A stretch of 64,000 bases of DNA, taken from positions 1 to 64,000 of the forward strand of contig NZ_RJKQ01000008.1 of NCBI RefSeq assembly GCF_003751845.1. Direction: 5' to 3'. The translations under genes were made by a program, and so were the position numbers. Within the stretch, counting starts at the first letter, position 1. Each line of letters opens with the position of its first letter. The notes under the pieces are model-generated. The model saw only the letters and a list, made by a program, of their open reading frames with translations. It was not told the DNA's origin and made no database searches. Of this stretch, positions 20,184 to 31,242 are shown in pieces. The DNA comes from Enterobacter sp. BIGb0383 (lineage in GTDB: Bacteria; Pseudomonadota; Gammaproteobacteria; Enterobacterales; Enterobacteriaceae).

Positions 20184-21287
20184 GTGAATTTACTGACCGC
20201 AGGTACTGATCTATTCAGTATTTTTTTGTTCACGACTCTGTTCCTTTTTTTTGCGCGCAAGGCGGCTAAAAAGGTTGGTTTAGTGGATAAACCGAATTTC
20301 CGTAAGCGACATCAGGGACTGATTCCATTGGTTGGTGGTATTTCGGTATACGCTGGGATCTGCTTCTCTTTTGCAATCGCTGATTATTACATTCCGCATG
20401 CCACGCTGTACCTGGCCTGTGCCGGCGTGCTGGTGCTGGTGGGGGCGCTTGACGATCGCTATGACATTAGCGTCAAAATCCGCGCCACGGTGCAGGCCGT
20501 TATTGGCATCGTTATGATGGTGGTGGGGAAACTTTACCTTAGTAGTCTGGGATACATCTTTGGCTCGTGGGAAATGGTCCTCGGTCCGTTTGGCTACTTC
20601 CTGACGCTGTTTGCCGTCTGGGCTGCGATCAACGCCTTTAATATGGTTGATGGGATCGATGGCCTGCTTGGAGGGCTATCCAGCGTCTCCTTCGCGGCGA
20701 TTGGGATCATTCTGTGGTTTGATGGACAGACCAGCCTCGCGATGTGGTGTTTTGCGATGATCGTCGCGATCCTCCCGTACATTCTGCTTAACCTCGGCGT
20801 TCTGGGTACCCGATATAAAGTCTTTATGGGGGATGCCGGCAGTACGCTGATTGGCTTTACGGTGATTTGGATCCTGCTGGAAACGACGCAGGGCGCCACT
20901 CATCCTATCAGCCCTGTCACCGCACTGTGGATCATTGCTATCCCGTTGATGGACATGATCGCCATTATGTATCGCCGACTGCGCAAGGGGATGAGCCCTT
21001 TCTCACCGGATCGTCAACATATTCACCATCTGATTATGCGCGCAGGGTTTACTTCCCGTCAGGCCTTTGTGCTGATCACGCTCGCGGCTGCCCTCCTTGC
21101 CCTAATCGGTGTTCTTGGCGAATATCTTCAGATTGTTCCGGAATGGGCAATGTTGGCATTATTCTTGCTTGCATTTTTCCTCTATGGCTATTGTATTAAA
21201 CGGGCCTGGAAAGTGGCCAGACTGATTAAACGCGTGAAGCGTCGTATGCGGCGGAAGAACGGCAATACCTCAACATTAACCAAGTAA
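20184..21287 (+). CDS. wecA: UDP-GlcNAc:undecaprenyl-P GlcNAc-1-P transferase
   Basis: WecA makes undecaprenyl-PP-GlcNAc (lipid I of ECA), the first step of enterobacterial common antigen and of many O antigens. The 367-residue inner-membrane protein has about 11 hydrophobic segments, the DDRYD motif, NAFNMVDGIDGL, GDAGS and the C-terminal HIHH loop of the family. The start is GTG at 20184 (VNLLTAGTDL), as in E. coli. It heads the ECA operon; wzzE follows 13 bases later. Confidence 0.96.
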   Translation: MNLLTAGTDLFSIFLFTTLFLFFARKAAKKVGLVDKPNFRKRHQGLIPLVGGISVYAGICFSFAIADYYIPHATLYLACAGVLVLVGALDDRYDISVKIRATVQAVIGIVMMVVGKLYLSSLGYIFGSWEMVLGPFGYFLTLFAVWAAINAFNMVDGIDGLLGGLSSVSFAAIGIILWFDGQTSLAMWCFAMIVAILPYILLNLGVLGTRYKVFMGDAGSTLIGFTVIWILLETTQGATHPISPVTALWIIAIPLMDMIAIMYRRLRKGMSPFSPDRQHIHHLIMRAGFTSRQAFVLITLAAALLALIGVLGEYLQIVPEWAMLALFLLAFFLYGYCIKRAWKVARLIKRVKRRMRRKNGNTSTLTK

Positions 21288-21300
21288 AGCTGGGGAAGTG

Positions 21301-22347
21301 ATGACACAACCATTACCGGGAGCACAGCAAGTGAGCGCTGAGAATGAACTGGATATCCGCGGCCTGTTTCGGACATTGTGGGCGGGAAAGTTGTGGATAG
21401 TGGGCATTGCGCTGTTATTCGCTCTGGTCGCCTTAATCTATACCTTCTTCGCCCGACAGGAGTGGAGCGCTACGGCTATCACCGATCGCCCGACGGTGAA
21501 TATGCTGGGCGGGTTCTACTCCCAGCAGCAGTTCCTGCGCAACCTTGACGTAAAGGCTAATCTGGCACCGGTCGATCAGCCCTCGGTGATGGATGAGTCA
21601 TACAAAGAATTTATTATGCAGCTGGCGTCCTGGGACACGCGTCGGGAATTCTGGTCGCAGACGGATTACTACAAGCAGCGCATGGTCGGCAACTCCAAGG
21701 CAGATGCCGCTTTGCTGGATGAGTTGATTAACGATATCCAGTTTATGCCCGGCGATGCTGCGCGCAGCGTCTACGACAGCGTCAAGCTGACGGCGGAAAA
21801 CGGTGCGGATGCCAATAACCTGCTGCGCCAGTACGTGGCGTTCGCCAGCCAGCGTGCGGCGGGTCATCTCAATGATGAGCTGAAGGGGGCATGGGCTGCC
21901 CGTACCATCCAGATGAAAGCGCAGGTAAAACGGCAGGAAGAGGTGGCGAAATCCATTTTTAACCGCCGTATCCACAGTATTGAACAGGCGCTGAAAATTG
22001 CCGAGCAGCACAATATCTCCCGCAGTGAAACGGACGTGCCGGCGGACGAACTGCCGGACTCCGAGCTATTCCTGCTGGGTCGTCCAATGCTGCAGGGGCG
22101 CCTGGAGAATCTGCAGGCCGTGGGGGCTGAGTATGACCTCGACTACGACCAGAACCGGGCAATGCTGACTACACTCAACGTGGGGCCAACGCTGGACCCG
22201 CGTTTCCAGACCTACCGTTATTTGCGAACGCCTGAAGAACCCGTTAAACGCGACAGCCCGCGCCGTCTGTTCCTGATGATCATGTGGGGAATCGTCGGTG
22301 CGTTGATCGGGTCAGGTGTGGCGCTCGTCCGCCGTCGCAAAATATAA
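21301..22347 (+). CDS. wzzE: ECA polysaccharide chain-length regulator
   Basis: WzzE sets the chain length of ECA polymer together with the polymerase WzyE. The 348-residue polysaccharide co-polymerase has a transmembrane segment near residues 32-52, a large periplasmic coiled-coil domain and a C-terminal transmembrane segment preceded by the proline-rich PEEPVKRDSPRR. The start MTQP at 21301 fits E. coli; a GTG just before it is possible. Confidence 0.95.
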   Translation: MTQPLPGAQQVSAENELDIRGLFRTLWAGKLWIVGIALLFALVALIYTFFARQEWSATAITDRPTVNMLGGFYSQQQFLRNLDVKANLAPVDQPSVMDESYKEFIMQLASWDTRREFWSQTDYYKQRMVGNSKADAALLDELINDIQFMPGDAARSVYDSVKLTAENGADANNLLRQYVAFASQRAAGHLNDELKGAWAARTIQMKAQVKRQEEVAKSIFNRRIHSIEQALKIAEQHNISRSETDVPADELPDSELFLLGRPMLQGRLENLQAVGAEYDLDYDQNRAMLTTLNVGPTLDPRFQTYRYLRTPEEPVKRDSPRRLFLMIMWGIVGALIGSGVALVRRRKI

Positions 22348-22359
22348 ACTGCCGTCCGT

Positions 22360-22382
22360 GGTGAAGGCGGCGGGCCTTCACC
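22360..22382. repeat. Hairpin between wzzE and wecB
   Basis: GGTGAAGG and CCTTCACC form a perfect eight-base-pair stem with a seven-base GC-rich loop in the 56-base gap inside the ECA operon. There is no T tract, so it is not a classical terminator; it could be an mRNA processing or stability element. Confidence 0.5.
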
Positions 22383-22403
22383 ATCCAATCGAAGAGAATC
22401 GAT

Positions 22404-23534
22404 GTGAAAGTACTGACTGTATTTGGTACGCGTCCGGAGGCTATAAAGATGGCGCCTCTGGTCCATGCGCTGGCAAAGGATCCGTATTTTGAGGCGAAAG
22501 TTTGCGTGACTGCCCAACACCGGGAGATGCTCGATCAGGTGCTGAACCTGTTTTCCATCGTCCCGGATTACGATCTCAATATTATGCGCCCGGGCCAGGG
22601 ACTGACGGAAATCACCAGCCGCATTCTGGAAGGCCTGAAGCCTATTCTGGAATCCTTTAAGCCAGATGTTGTCCTGGTTCACGGCGACACCACCACCACG
22701 CTGGCCACCAGTCTGGCCGCGTTTTATCAGCGTATCCCGGTCGGGCACGTTGAGGCGGGGCTGCGCACGGGCGATCTCTACTCCCCGTGGCCGGAAGAGG
22801 CGAACCGGACCCTGACCGGCCATCTGGCGATGTACCACTTTGCGCCGACGGAGAATTCCCGGCAAAACCTGCTGCGGGAAAACCTCTCCGATAGCCAGAT
22901 CTTCGTGACCGGCAATACGGTGATTGATGCCCTGTTCTGGGTGCGCGACAGCGTACTGGCCGATGAACAGCTGCGTGCCAAACTGGCGGCGAAGTACGCT
23001 TTCCTCGACGAAGAGAAAAAATTGATTCTGGTCACCGGCCACCGCCGGGAGAGCTTTGGTCGCGGATTTGAACAGATCTGCCACGCGCTGGCGGATATCG
23101 CCGCACGGCATGAAGACGTGCAGATTGTCTATCCCGTCCATCTGAACCCTAACGTTAGCGAGCCGGTCAACCGTATTCTCGGCCATGTGCCGAACGTGGT
23201 GCTGATCGAACCCCAGGATTATCTGCCGTTTGTCTGGCTGATGACCCGTGCCTGGCTGATCCTGACCGATTCCGGCGGGATCCAGGAAGAAGCGCCTTCC
23301 CTCGGCACCCCGGTACTGGTGATGCGCGATACCACCGAACGTCCGGAAGCTATCGAAGCGGGCACCGTTCGACTGGTGGGCACCAGCAACCAGCGTATCG
23401 TGGAAGAAGTCACCCGCTTGCTGAATGACAAAGAAGAATATGACGTCATGAGCCGGGCCCATAACCCTTACGGGGATGGCCAGGCCTGTGGCCGGATTTT
23501 GCACGAACTAAAAAATAATCGGATAACGCTATGA
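22404..23534 (+). CDS. wecB: UDP-GlcNAc 2-epimerase
   Basis: WecB converts UDP-GlcNAc to UDP-ManNAc, supplying the second sugar branch of ECA. The 376-residue protein has the two-domain GT-B fold, with the N-terminal [12 protein letters not shown] motif, [18 protein letters not shown] and the C-terminal [13 protein letters not shown] and RDTTERPEA. Its end overlaps wecC by four bases (ATGA). Confidence 0.97.
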   Translation: MKVLTVFGTRPEAIKMAPLVHALAKDPYFEAKVCVTAQHREMLDQVLNLFSIVPDYDLNIMRPGQGLTEITSRILEGLKPILESFKPDVVLVHGDTTTTLATSLAAFYQRIPVGHVEAGLRTGDLYSPWPEEANRTLTGHLAMYHFAPTENSRQNLLRENLSDSQIFVTGNTVIDALFWVRDSVLADEQLRAKLAAKYAFLDEEKKLILVTGHRRESFGRGFEQICHALADIAARHEDVQIVYPVHLNPNVSEPVNRILGHVPNVVLIEPQDYLPFVWLMTRAWLILTDSGGIQEEAPSLGTPVLVMRDTTERPEAIEAGTVRLVGTSNQRIVEEVTRLLNDKEEYDVMSRAHNPYGDGQACGRILHELKNNRITL

Positions 23535-24793
23535 GTTTTTCTACCATTTCCGTGATTGGCCTCGGCTATATCGGTCTGCCAACGGCGGCGGCCTTCGCCT
23601 CGCGTCAGAAGCGCGTGGTGGGTGTGGATATCAACCAGCATGCCGTGGATACCATCAATCGCGGCGAGATCCATATTGTTGAACCCGATCTGGGCAGCGT
23701 CGTCAAAACGGCGGTGGCCGGTGGCTATCTGCAGGCTCGCACCACGCCGGTTGAAGCTGACGCGTATTTGATTGCGGTTCCGACGCCGTTTAAGGGCGAT
23801 CACGAGCCGGATATGGTGTATGTCGAAGCGGCGGCAAAATCTATCGCGCCGGTACTGAAAGCGGGCGCGCTGGTGATCCTCGAGTCCACCTCGCCGGTGG
23901 GTGCCACCGAGCTGATGGCCGAATGGCTGGCGGAAATGCGTCCCGACCTGACCTTCCCGCAGCAGGCGGGTGAACAGGCGGATATCAATATCGCCTACTG
24001 CCCGGAGCGCGTCCTGCCCGGTCAGGTCATGATTGAACTGATTAAAAACGATCGGGTGATCGGCGGGATGACGTCGGTTTGCTCGGCCCGCGCCAGCGAG
24101 TTGTATAACATTTTCCTTGAAGGTAAATGTGTGGTGACGAATTCGCGCACCGCCGAAATGTGCAAACTGACGGAAAACAGCTTCCGCGACGTCAATATTG
24201 CCTTTGCCAACGAGCTGTCGCTGATTTGCGCCGACCGCGAGATTAACGTCTGGGAGCTGATCCGTCTGGCGAATCGCCATCCTCGCGTCAATATCCTCCA
24301 GCCAGGACCGGGCGTGGGTGGCCACTGCATCGCGGTCGATCCCTGGTTTATCGTGGCGCAAAACCCGGAACAGGCTCGCCTGATCCGCACCGCACGTGAA
24401 GTGAACGACGGGAAGCCGCACTGGGTGATTAACCAGGTCAAAGCGGCGGTGGCGGACTGCCTGACCGCCAGCGGCAAGCGCGCCAGCGAAGTCAAAATTG
24501 CCTGCTTCGGGCTGGCATTTAAGCCCAACATCGACGATCTGCGCGAAAGCCCGGCGATGGAAATTACCGAACAGCTGGCCCGCTGGCACAGCGGAGAAAC
24601 GCTGGCGGTGGAGCCGAATATTCATCAGCTTCCTGCCCGTCTGAATGGCTTGTGCACGCTGGCGACGATTGACGAGGCGCTGGCTACCGCTGACGTACTG
24701 GTGATGTTGGTCGATCACCAGCCGTTCAAAGCGATTGACGGAGCGACGGTGACACAGCCGTATATCGTCGATACCAAAGGGGTATGGCGTTGA
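23531..24793 (+). CDS. wecC: UDP-ManNAc dehydrogenase
   Basis: WecC oxidises UDP-ManNAc twice with NAD to UDP-ManNAcA, the second sugar donor of ECA. The 420-residue protein has the N-terminal Rossmann motif [12 protein letters not shown], a central helix with [14 protein letters not shown] and the catalytic cysteine in [15 protein letters not shown]. It ends with the family-typical VDTKGVWR, so it is complete. The next gene is wecD after only 15 bases; in E. coli two genes, rffG and rffH, lie here. Confidence 0.97.
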   Translation: MSFSTISVIGLGYIGLPTAAAFASRQKRVVGVDINQHAVDTINRGEIHIVEPDLGSVVKTAVAGGYLQARTTPVEADAYLIAVPTPFKGDHEPDMVYVEAAAKSIAPVLKAGALVILESTSPVGATELMAEWLAEMRPDLTFPQQAGEQADINIAYCPERVLPGQVMIELIKNDRVIGGMTSVCSARASELYNIFLEGKCVVTNSRTAEMCKLTENSFRDVNIAFANELSLICADREINVWELIRLANRHPRVNILQPGPGVGGHCIAVDPWFIVAQNPEQARLIRTAREVNDGKPHWVINQVKAAVADCLTASGKRASEVKIACFGLAFKPNIDDLRESPAMEITEQLARWHSGETLAVEPNIHQLPARLNGLCTLATIDEALATADVLVMLVDHQPFKAIDGATVTQPYIVDTKGVWR

Positions 24794-24808
24794 TGGCGGG
24801 CCAGTAAC

Positions 24809-25483
24809 ATGTCCATCCGCGCCAGTATTGAGCCGCTGAGCTGGGAGAGCGAATTCTTCGGCCTGCCCAGCGCGATTCTGCGAATTAACGAGACGGCAGC
24901 GCCGCTGAGTGAAGCGATGCTGGCGGGCTGGGCGCGACTGCAGGTGAAAATCCCGGCGGCACGTGCCGACTGGCTGGATGCGCTGCAGCAGATGGGCTTT
25001 CGACTGGTTGAAGGTGAGATCGATCTCTCCCTGCGCGTGGGTCAACATCAGGCGACGACGGCAGAGATCGCCACGGAGGCGGATATCCCGCGACTGCGAC
25101 AGCAGGCCGCCGCCGCATTTGCCCAAAGCCGGTTTCGTACACCCTGGTATGCAGACGATGCCAGCGGTCGATTTTATGCCCGCTGGATTGAGAATGCGGT
25201 AAAAGGTTTGTTCGATCATCAGTGCCTGGTGCTTCGCGCCGATGACGGCGATATCCGGGGCTTTGTCTCCCTGCGTCAGCTCGGTGATGAAGAGGCCCGA
25301 ATTGGCCTGCTGGCAGGACGCGGGGCGGGTGCTGAACTGATGCAGGCCGCGCTGGGCTGGGCACAGGCGCGACAGCTGACCACACTGCGGGTGGCAACCC
25401 AGACCGGGAATACCGCCGCGCTTAAACGTTACATTCAGAGCGGGGCCAATGTTGAAAGCGCCGCGTACTGGCTATACAGGTAA
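24809..25483 (+). CDS. wecD: dTDP-fucosamine acetyltransferase
   Basis: WecD transfers acetyl from acetyl-CoA to dTDP-4-amino-4,6-dideoxygalactose, giving dTDP-Fuc4NAc, the third ECA sugar donor. The 224-residue protein has a GNAT fold in its second half ([21 protein letters not shown], the acetyl-CoA loop) and matches E. coli WecD in length. The N-terminal half is more divergent from E. coli than neighbouring proteins. It is followed by wecE after six bases. Confidence 0.94.
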   Translation: MSIRASIEPLSWESEFFGLPSAILRINETAAPLSEAMLAGWARLQVKIPAARADWLDALQQMGFRLVEGEIDLSLRVGQHQATTAEIATEADIPRLRQQAAAAFAQSRFRTPWYADDASGRFYARWIENAVKGLFDHQCLVLRADDGDIRGFVSLRQLGDEEARIGLLAGRGAGAELMQAALGWAQARQLTTLRVATQTGNTAALKRYIQSGANVESAAYWLYR

Positions 25484-25489
25484 AAGATC

Positions 25490-26620
25490 ATGATCCCATT
25501 TAATGCGCCTCCCGTGGTCGGCACGGAACTGGATTACATGCAGTCAGCTATGGGCAGCGGCAAGCTGTGCGGCGACGGTGGCTACACGCGACGCTGCCAG
25601 CAGTGGATGGAGCAGCGATTTGGCAGCGTCAAAGTCCTGCTGACCCCGTCCTGTACCGCTTCGCTGGAGATGGCGGCGCTGCTGCTGGATATCCAGGCCG
25701 GTGATGAAGTGATCATGCCCAGCTATACCTTTGTCTCCACCGCCAATGCTTTTGTGCTGCGTGGAGCCAAAATCGTCTTTGTCGATGTTCATCCGCAGAC
25801 GATGAACATCGATGAAACGCTGATTGAAGCGGCGATCACCGATAAAACCCGGGCTATCGTACCGGTGCATTACGCTGGCGTGGCCTGCGAAATGGACACC
25901 ATTATGGCCATCGCCAAAAAACATAACCTGTTTGTGGTGGAAGACGCCGCGCAGGGTGTGATGTCGACCTATAAAGGCCGTGCGCTGGGGTCGATTGGCC
26001 ATATCGGCTGCTTCAGCTTCCACGAAACCAAGAACTACACGGCGGGTGGTGAAGGCGGTGCGACCTTGATCAACGATAAGGCGCTGGTCGAGCGGGCGGA
26101 AATTATTCGCGAGAAGGGGACCAACCGCAGCCAGTTCTTCCGTGGACAGGTGGATAAATACACCTGGCGCGATATTGGTTCCAGCTACCTGATGTCGGAT
26201 TTACAGGCGGCCTACCTGTGGGCACAGCTTGAAGCCGCAGAGCGTATTAACCAGCAGCGCCTGGCCCTGTGGCAGACCTACTATGACGCATTGCTGCCGC
26301 TGGCGCAGTCCGGGCGTATCGAGCTGCCCGTCATTCCGGCAGACTGCGGCCATAACGCGCATATGTTCTACATTAAGCTGCGCGATATGGAAGATCGTAA
26401 CCGTCTGATTGCCTGGCTGAAAGAGGCCGAAATTCTCGCGGTGTTCCATTACATTCCGCTGCATGCCTGTCCGGCAGGGGAAAAATTTGGCGTATTCCAC
26501 GGCGAAGATCGCTACACCACCAAAGAAAGTGAGCGTTTGCTACGCCTGCCGCTGTTTTATAACCTGGCATCGGTGAACCAGCGCAACGTGATTAATACGC
26601 TGCTGAGCTACTTCCGCTGA
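25490..26620 (+). CDS. wecE: dTDP-4-oxo-6-deoxyglucose transaminase
   Basis: WecE aminates dTDP-4-keto-6-deoxyglucose with glutamate and PLP to dTDP-Fuc4N. The 376-residue protein is a DegT/DnrJ/EryC1 aminotransferase with the PLP lysine in FHETKNYTAGGEGG and the DAAQGVMSTYKGRALG loop. Its substrate is made by RffH and RffG, which are absent from this operon, so the dTDP-sugar must come from a second rmlA/rmlB pair. wzxE starts one base after its stop codon. Confidence 0.97.
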   Translation: MIPFNAPPVVGTELDYMQSAMGSGKLCGDGGYTRRCQQWMEQRFGSVKVLLTPSCTASLEMAALLLDIQAGDEVIMPSYTFVSTANAFVLRGAKIVFVDVHPQTMNIDETLIEAAITDKTRAIVPVHYAGVACEMDTIMAIAKKHNLFVVEDAAQGVMSTYKGRALGSIGHIGCFSFHETKNYTAGGEGGATLINDKALVERAEIIREKGTNRSQFFRGQVDKYTWRDIGSSYLMSDLQAAYLWAQLEAAERINQQRLALWQTYYDALLPLAQSGRIELPVIPADCGHNAHMFYIKLRDMEDRNRLIAWLKEAEILAVFHYIPLHACPAGEKFGVFHGEDRYTTKESERLLRLPLFYNLASVNQRNVINTLLSYFR

Positions 26621-26621
26621 T

Positions 26622-27872
26622 ATGTCGCTGGCCAAAGCATCACTGTGGACGGCTGCGTCCACGCTTATCAAAATTGGTGCCGGGCTGGTAGTGGTCAAAC
26701 TGCTGGCCGTGTCCTTCGGGCCGGCAGGGGTCGGTCAGGCCGGTAACTTTCGCCAGATGGTGACTGTACTGGGCGTGCTGGCAGGCGCCGGGATTTTTAA
26801 CGGCGTAACAAAGTTTGTTGCTCAGTATCAGGATGATCCGACGCAGTTGAACAAGGTCGTCGGCACCTCATCGGCGATGGTGCTGGGTTTCTCCACGCTG
26901 CTGGCACTGGTGTTTCTGCTGGCGGCGGCACCCATCAGCCAGGGGCTGTTCGGCCACACGCACTATCAGGGACTGGTACAGCTGGTGGCGCTGGTGCAGA
27001 TGGGGATCGCCTGGGCGAACCTGCTGCTGGCGTTAATGAAGGGCTTTCGCGATGCGGCGGGCAATGCGCTGTCGCTGATTGCCGGTAGCCTGATCGGCGT
27101 CGCGGCCTACTATCTCTGTTACCGCCTGGGCGGCTATCAGGGCGCGCTGCTGGGTCTGGCGCTGGTACCGGCGCTGGTGGTGGTGCCTGCGGGGATTATG
27201 CTCTGGCGACGTGGCCGCGTGCCGCTGGCCTGGCTCAAACCCCGCTGGGACGGCTGGCTGGCCGGGCAGCTGGGTAAGTTTACCCTGATGGCGCTGATCA
27301 CGTCGGTGACGCTGCCGGTAGCCTATGTGATGATGCGTAACCTGATGGCGGCGCACTACAGCTGGGACGAAGTGGGGATCTGGCAGGGGGTCAGCAGCAT
27401 TTCCGATGCTTATCTCCAGTTTATTACCGCCTCGTTCAGCGTCTGGCTGCTGCCGACCCTGTCGCGCCTGACCGAGAAACCGGCGATTGGCCGGGAAGTG
27501 ATGCGCTCGCTGAAGTTTGTGTTACCCGCCGTTGCGGCCGCCAGTCTGACGGTCTGGCTCCTGCGGGACTTTGCTATCTGGCTACTGTTTTCCGACCGGT
27601 TTACCGCTATGCGGGATCTGTTTGCCTGGCAACTGGTGGGCGATGTACTGAAAGTGGGTGCTTACGTTTATGGCTACCTGGTGATCGCTAAAGCCTCACT
27701 GAGATTTTACATTCTGGCGGAGATTAGCCAGTTTGCGCTGCTGAGCGGCTTTGCATACTGGCTGATCCCGGCACACGGCGCGCTGGGCGCGGCGCAGGCC
27801 TATATGGCGACCTATATCGTTTACTTTACGCTCTGTAGCGTGGTGTTCTTACTTTGGCACAGACGGGCATGA
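26622..27872 (+). CDS. wzxE: ECA lipid III flippase
   Basis: WzxE moves undecaprenyl-PP-linked ECA trisaccharide across the inner membrane. The 416-residue protein is a MATE/MOP-type flippase with about 12 hydrophobic segments and the family start [21 protein letters not shown]. It overlaps wecF by four bases. Confidence 0.95.
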   Translation: MSLAKASLWTAASTLIKIGAGLVVVKLLAVSFGPAGVGQAGNFRQMVTVLGVLAGAGIFNGVTKFVAQYQDDPTQLNKVVGTSSAMVLGFSTLLALVFLLAAAPISQGLFGHTHYQGLVQLVALVQMGIAWANLLLALMKGFRDAAGNALSLIAGSLIGVAAYYLCYRLGGYQGALLGLALVPALVVVPAGIMLWRRGRVPLAWLKPRWDGWLAGQLGKFTLMALITSVTLPVAYVMMRNLMAAHYSWDEVGIWQGVSSISDAYLQFITASFSVWLLPTLSRLTEKPAIGREVMRSLKFVLPAVAAASLTVWLLRDFAIWLLFSDRFTAMRDLFAWQLVGDVLKVGAYVYGYLVIAKASLRFYILAEISQFALLSGFAYWLIPAHGALGAAQAYMATYIVYFTLCSVVFLLWHRRA

Positions 27873-28948
27873 CTGCACTGATACACGTACTGGGATCGAA
27901 TATCCCACACCATAACCAGACCGTTCTGCGGTTCTTTAACGACGATCTGGCGCCGACAAGCGCGCTGGCGCGTGAATTTATAGTTGCCGGTCCGGACGAT
28001 GGCCTGAGCCAGGCCTGCCCGGCGCTCGCGCTGACGTTTTTTGCCGATAAAAAATCGCTGGCCGCGGCCGTTATCGCCCGGGCGAAGGCAAACCCTGAGC
28101 AGCGTTTTTTCTTCCACGGCCAGTTTAATACCGGCCTGTGGCTGGCGCTGTTGCGCGGCGGTATCCGTCCACAGCAGTTTAACTGGCATATCTGGGGTGC
28201 GGATCTCTACGAGGTCTCCAGCGGCTGGAAATTCCGCCTCTTCTATCCGCTGCGTCGGTTAGCCCAGGGCCGCGTCGGCTGCGTGTTCGCCACTCAGGGC
28301 GATATCCACTATTTTGCGCGGCGGCACCCGAAGGTCCGTAGCGAACTGCTCTATTTCCCGACCCGCATGGACCCGACGCTGAACACGCTGGCCAACGACA
28401 CGCCGCGTGAAGGCAAGCTGACGGTGCTGGTGGGGAACTCCGGCGATCGCAGCAACGAGCATCTGCAGGCGCTGCGGGCGGTCCATCAGCAGTTTGGTGA
28501 CACGGTCAACGTCATCGTCCCGATGGGTTATCCGGCCAACAACGGGGCGTATATCGCCGAGGTTGAGCGGGAAGGGCTGACGTTATTTAGCCGCGATAAC
28601 CTGCAGATCCTCCGTGATAAGCTGGCCTTTGACGACTATCTGGCGCTGCTGCGCCGCTGCGATCTGGGCTATTTCATTTTTGCCCGTCAGCAGGGGATCG
28701 GCACGCTGTGTCTGTTGATTCAGGCTGGTGTGCCCTGCGTTCTGAACCGCGAGAACCCGTTCTGGCAGGATATGAGCGCCCAGGGTATTCCGGTGCTGTT
28801 TACCGTTGATACGCTTAACGAGCAGGTGGTGCGCGAAGCGCAACGGCAGCTGGCGCTGGTCGATAAAAGCCAGATCGCGTTTTTCCGTCCCAACTACCTG
28901 GCGCCCTGGCATCAGGCGCTGCTTATCGCAGCAGGAGAGGCGCAATGA
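27869..28948 (+). CDS. wecF: Fuc4NAc transferase of ECA
   Basis: WecF (RffT) adds Fuc4NAc from dTDP-Fuc4NAc to lipid II to complete the ECA trisaccharide on the cytoplasmic side. The 359-residue protein matches the GT56 family, with [35 protein letters not shown] and [15 protein letters not shown]. The start [11 protein letters not shown] at 27869 is chosen because it gives the E. coli length and an ATGA overlap with wzxE. Confidence 0.95.
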   Translation: MTALIHVLGSNIPHHNQTVLRFFNDDLAPTSALAREFIVAGPDDGLSQACPALALTFFADKKSLAAAVIARAKANPEQRFFFHGQFNTGLWLALLRGGIRPQQFNWHIWGADLYEVSSGWKFRLFYPLRRLAQGRVGCVFATQGDIHYFARRHPKVRSELLYFPTRMDPTLNTLANDTPREGKLTVLVGNSGDRSNEHLQALRAVHQQFGDTVNVIVPMGYPANNGAYIAEVEREGLTLFSRDNLQILRDKLAFDDYLALLRRCDLGYFIFARQQGIGTLCLLIQAGVPCVLNRENPFWQDMSAQGIPVLFTVDTLNEQVVREAQRQLALVDKSQIAFFRPNYLAPWHQALLIAAGEAQ

Positions 28949-30294
28949 GCCTGATGCAGTTCAGTGGATTACTGGTGGTCTGGCTGCTGGCGACGCTGTT
29001 TATCGCCACCCTGACGTGGTTTGAATTCCGCCGGGTACGCTTTAACTTCAATGTCTTTTTCTCATTGCTGTTTTTACTGACTTTTTTCTTCGGGTTCCCG
29101 CTGACCAGCGTACTGGTCTTCCGCTTTGACGTTGGCGTGGCTCCGCCGGAGGTGCTGTTGCAGACCCTGCTGGCCGCCGCCTGTTTTTACGCGGTGTACT
29201 ATGTGGCGTATAAAACCCGGCTGCGGACTCGGAGCCACATTGAGCGACCCCGTCGGCCGCTGTTCACCATGAACCGCGTGGAAACCCATCTGACCTGGAT
29301 ATTGTTGATGGGGATTGCGCTGCTCAGCGTGGGCGTGTTCTTTATGCACAACGGTTTCCTGCTGTTTAAGCTGACCTCCTACAGCCAGATTTTTTCCAGC
29401 GATGTTTCGGGCGTGGCGTTAAAGCGGTTCTTCTACTTCTTTATTCCGGCAATGCTCGTTATCTACTTTTTGCGCCAGGGCGTAAAAGGCTGGCTGTTTT
29501 TCCTCGTCGCCACCGTCACTTTTGGCCTGCTGACCTACGCCATCGTCGGCGGCACGCGGGCCAATATTATTATCGCTTTCGCCATTTTCCTGTTTATCGG
29601 CATTATTCGCGGCTGGATCTCGCTGTGGATGCTGGCGGCGGCGGGCGTGCTGGGGATTGTCGGCATGTTCTGGCTGGCGCTGCGTCGCTATGGCCTGGAC
29701 GTCAGCGGCGATGAGGCGTTTTATACCTTCCTCTATCTGACGCGTGATACCTTCTCGCCGTGGGAGAACCTGGCGCTCCTCCTGCAAAACTACGACAAGA
29801 TTGAGTTCCAGGGCCTGGCGCCTATCGTGCGCGACTTCTACGTCTTTATTCCGACCTGGCTGTGGCCGGACCGTCCGGGAACGGTGCTGAACTCCGCCAA
29901 CTACTTCACCTGGGAAGTGCTGAATAACCACTCCGGGCTGGCGATTTCGCCGACGCTGATTGGCTCTCTGGTGGTGATGGGCGGCGTCTGGTTTATTCCG
30001 CTGGGGGCAGTGGTGGTCGGGCTGATTATTAAATGGTTCGACTGGCTCTACAGCCTGGGCAACCGGGAAACCAATCCCTATAAGGCGGCGATCCTGCACA
30101 GCTTCTGCTTTGGTGCCATCTTCAACATGATTGTGCTGGCCCGTGAAGGCCTTGATGCATTTGGCTCGCGGGTGGTTTTCTTTATGCTCATCTTTGGCGC
30201 GTGCCTGGTGGTAGCAAAATTGCTTTACTGGCTGTTGGATAGCGCAGGGCTGATAAAACGTCGCCTGAAGCTTTCCACACAGCCGCAGCTTTGA
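28945..30294 (+). CDS. wzyE: ECA polymerase
   Basis: WzyE joins ECA trisaccharide repeats on the periplasmic side. The 449-residue inner-membrane protein has about 11 hydrophobic segments and a large loop with [16 protein letters not shown], typical of WzyE. It matches the E. coli protein in length and overlaps wecF by four bases. Confidence 0.94.
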   Translation: MSLMQFSGLLVVWLLATLFIATLTWFEFRRVRFNFNVFFSLLFLLTFFFGFPLTSVLVFRFDVGVAPPEVLLQTLLAAACFYAVYYVAYKTRLRTRSHIERPRRPLFTMNRVETHLTWILLMGIALLSVGVFFMHNGFLLFKLTSYSQIFSSDVSGVALKRFFYFFIPAMLVIYFLRQGVKGWLFFLVATVTFGLLTYAIVGGTRANIIIAFAIFLFIGIIRGWISLWMLAAAGVLGIVGMFWLALRRYGLDVSGDEAFYTFLYLTRDTFSPWENLALLLQNYDKIEFQGLAPIVRDFYVFIPTWLWPDRPGTVLNSANYFTWEVLNNHSGLAISPTLIGSLVVMGGVWFIPLGAVVVGLIIKWFDWLYSLGNRETNPYKAAILHSFCFGAIFNMIVLAREGLDAFGSRVVFFMLIFGACLVVAKLLYWLLDSAGLIKRRLKLSTQPQL

Positions 30295-30308
30295 AAGGGA
30301 TGGAGAAT

Positions 30309-31049
30309 ATGACGGATAGGCATTCGGCACCGCAGTACAATCTGCGTGGCCTGGCGCTTCTTGGCTGGCGGGATATGCAGCATGCGCTGGATTTCCTGTT
30401 CGGAGACGGGCAAATCCGCCAGGGTACGCTGGTCGCGATTAATGCGGAAAAAATGCTGGTGGTGGAAGATGACGCCGAGGTACGTACGCTGATTCAGAAC
30501 GCAGAATTTAAGTATGCGGACGGCATAAGCGTGGTGCGCTCCGTGCGTGCGAAATACCCGGAGGCGAAAGTCTCCCGCGTGGCGGGTGCCGATCTGTGGG
30601 AAGCGCTGATGGCGCGTGCGGGCGAGCAGGGTACGCCGGTATTTCTGCTCGGCGGAAAGCCCGATGTACTGGCGCAAACGGAAGCGAAGCTGCGCAGCCA
30701 GTGGAACGTTAACGTTGTTGGGACTCAGGACGGCTATTTCCAGACGGACCAGCGGCAGGCGCTGTTTGAGCGTATTCGCGACAGCGGAGCGAAAATTGTT
30801 ACCGTGGCGATGGGGTCTCCGCGTCAGGAGATCCTGATGCGCGACTGCCGGCTGGTGCATCCGCAGGCGCTCTATATGGGCGTAGGCGGCACCTACGACG
30901 TCTTTACCGGCCACGTTAAGCGTGCGCCTAAGGTCTGGCAGAACCTCGGCCTGGAGTGGCTGTATCGCCTGCTGTCGCAGCCGAGTCGCATTACCCGACA
31001 GATCCGTCTGCTGCGCTATTTGCGCTGGCACTACACCGGTAAATTATAA
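30309..31049 (+). CDS. wecG: UDP-ManNAcA transferase of ECA
   Basis: WecG (RffM) adds ManNAcA to undecaprenyl-PP-GlcNAc to make lipid II of ECA. The 246-residue protein is a WecG/TagA/CpsF (GT26) member, with [31 protein letters not shown] and the C-terminal [13 protein letters not shown] amphipathic stretch. The start at 30309 gives the E. coli length; an upstream frame opening at 30291 adds six residues. It ends the ECA operon. Confidence 0.95.
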   Translation: MTDRHSAPQYNLRGLALLGWRDMQHALDFLFGDGQIRQGTLVAINAEKMLVVEDDAEVRTLIQNAEFKYADGISVVRSVRAKYPEAKVSRVAGADLWEALMARAGEQGTPVFLLGGKPDVLAQTEAKLRSQWNVNVVGTQDGYFQTDQRQALFERIRDSGAKIVTVAMGSPRQEILMRDCRLVHPQALYMGVGGTYDVFTGHVKRAPKVWQNLGLEWLYRLLSQPSRITRQIRLLRYLRWHYTGKL

Positions 31050-31059
31050 GAGCCTGATA

Positions 31060-31081
31060 GCAGCGCGTTCTGACGCGCTGC
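31060..31081. terminator. Possible end of ECA operon hairpin
   Basis: GCAGCGCG and CGCGCTGC form a perfect eight-base-pair stem with loop TTCTGA, ten bases after wecG. Only a weak T-rich tail follows, so its efficiency as a terminator is uncertain. Confidence 0.5.
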
Positions 31082-31218
31082 GCTGTCTGTTGCACAAAAA
31101 ATAGCCCGCCTCAGCAATTTTCTCATACTTTATTTGCCATTCTTCAAAAATTGTTAAAACATGCGCACCGCGTAAGGCGGCTTTGCCACAACGATGTTAC
31201 GTATAAAAATAACCGGCC

Positions 31219-31242
31219 CTGTCCGGACAGAAGCAAACACAA
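31219..31242 (+). promoter_or_regulatory. yifK leader: palindrome and probable GcvB site
   Basis: A 12-base perfect palindrome, CTGTCCGGACAG (31219-31230), is followed by the C/A-rich CAAACACAA (31234-31242) directly before the Shine-Dalgarno AGAGG. YifK mRNA is a known target of the sRNA GcvB in Salmonella, which binds such C/A-rich stretches. Both assignments are inferred; no clear sigma70 promoter was identified upstream. Confidence 0.4.
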
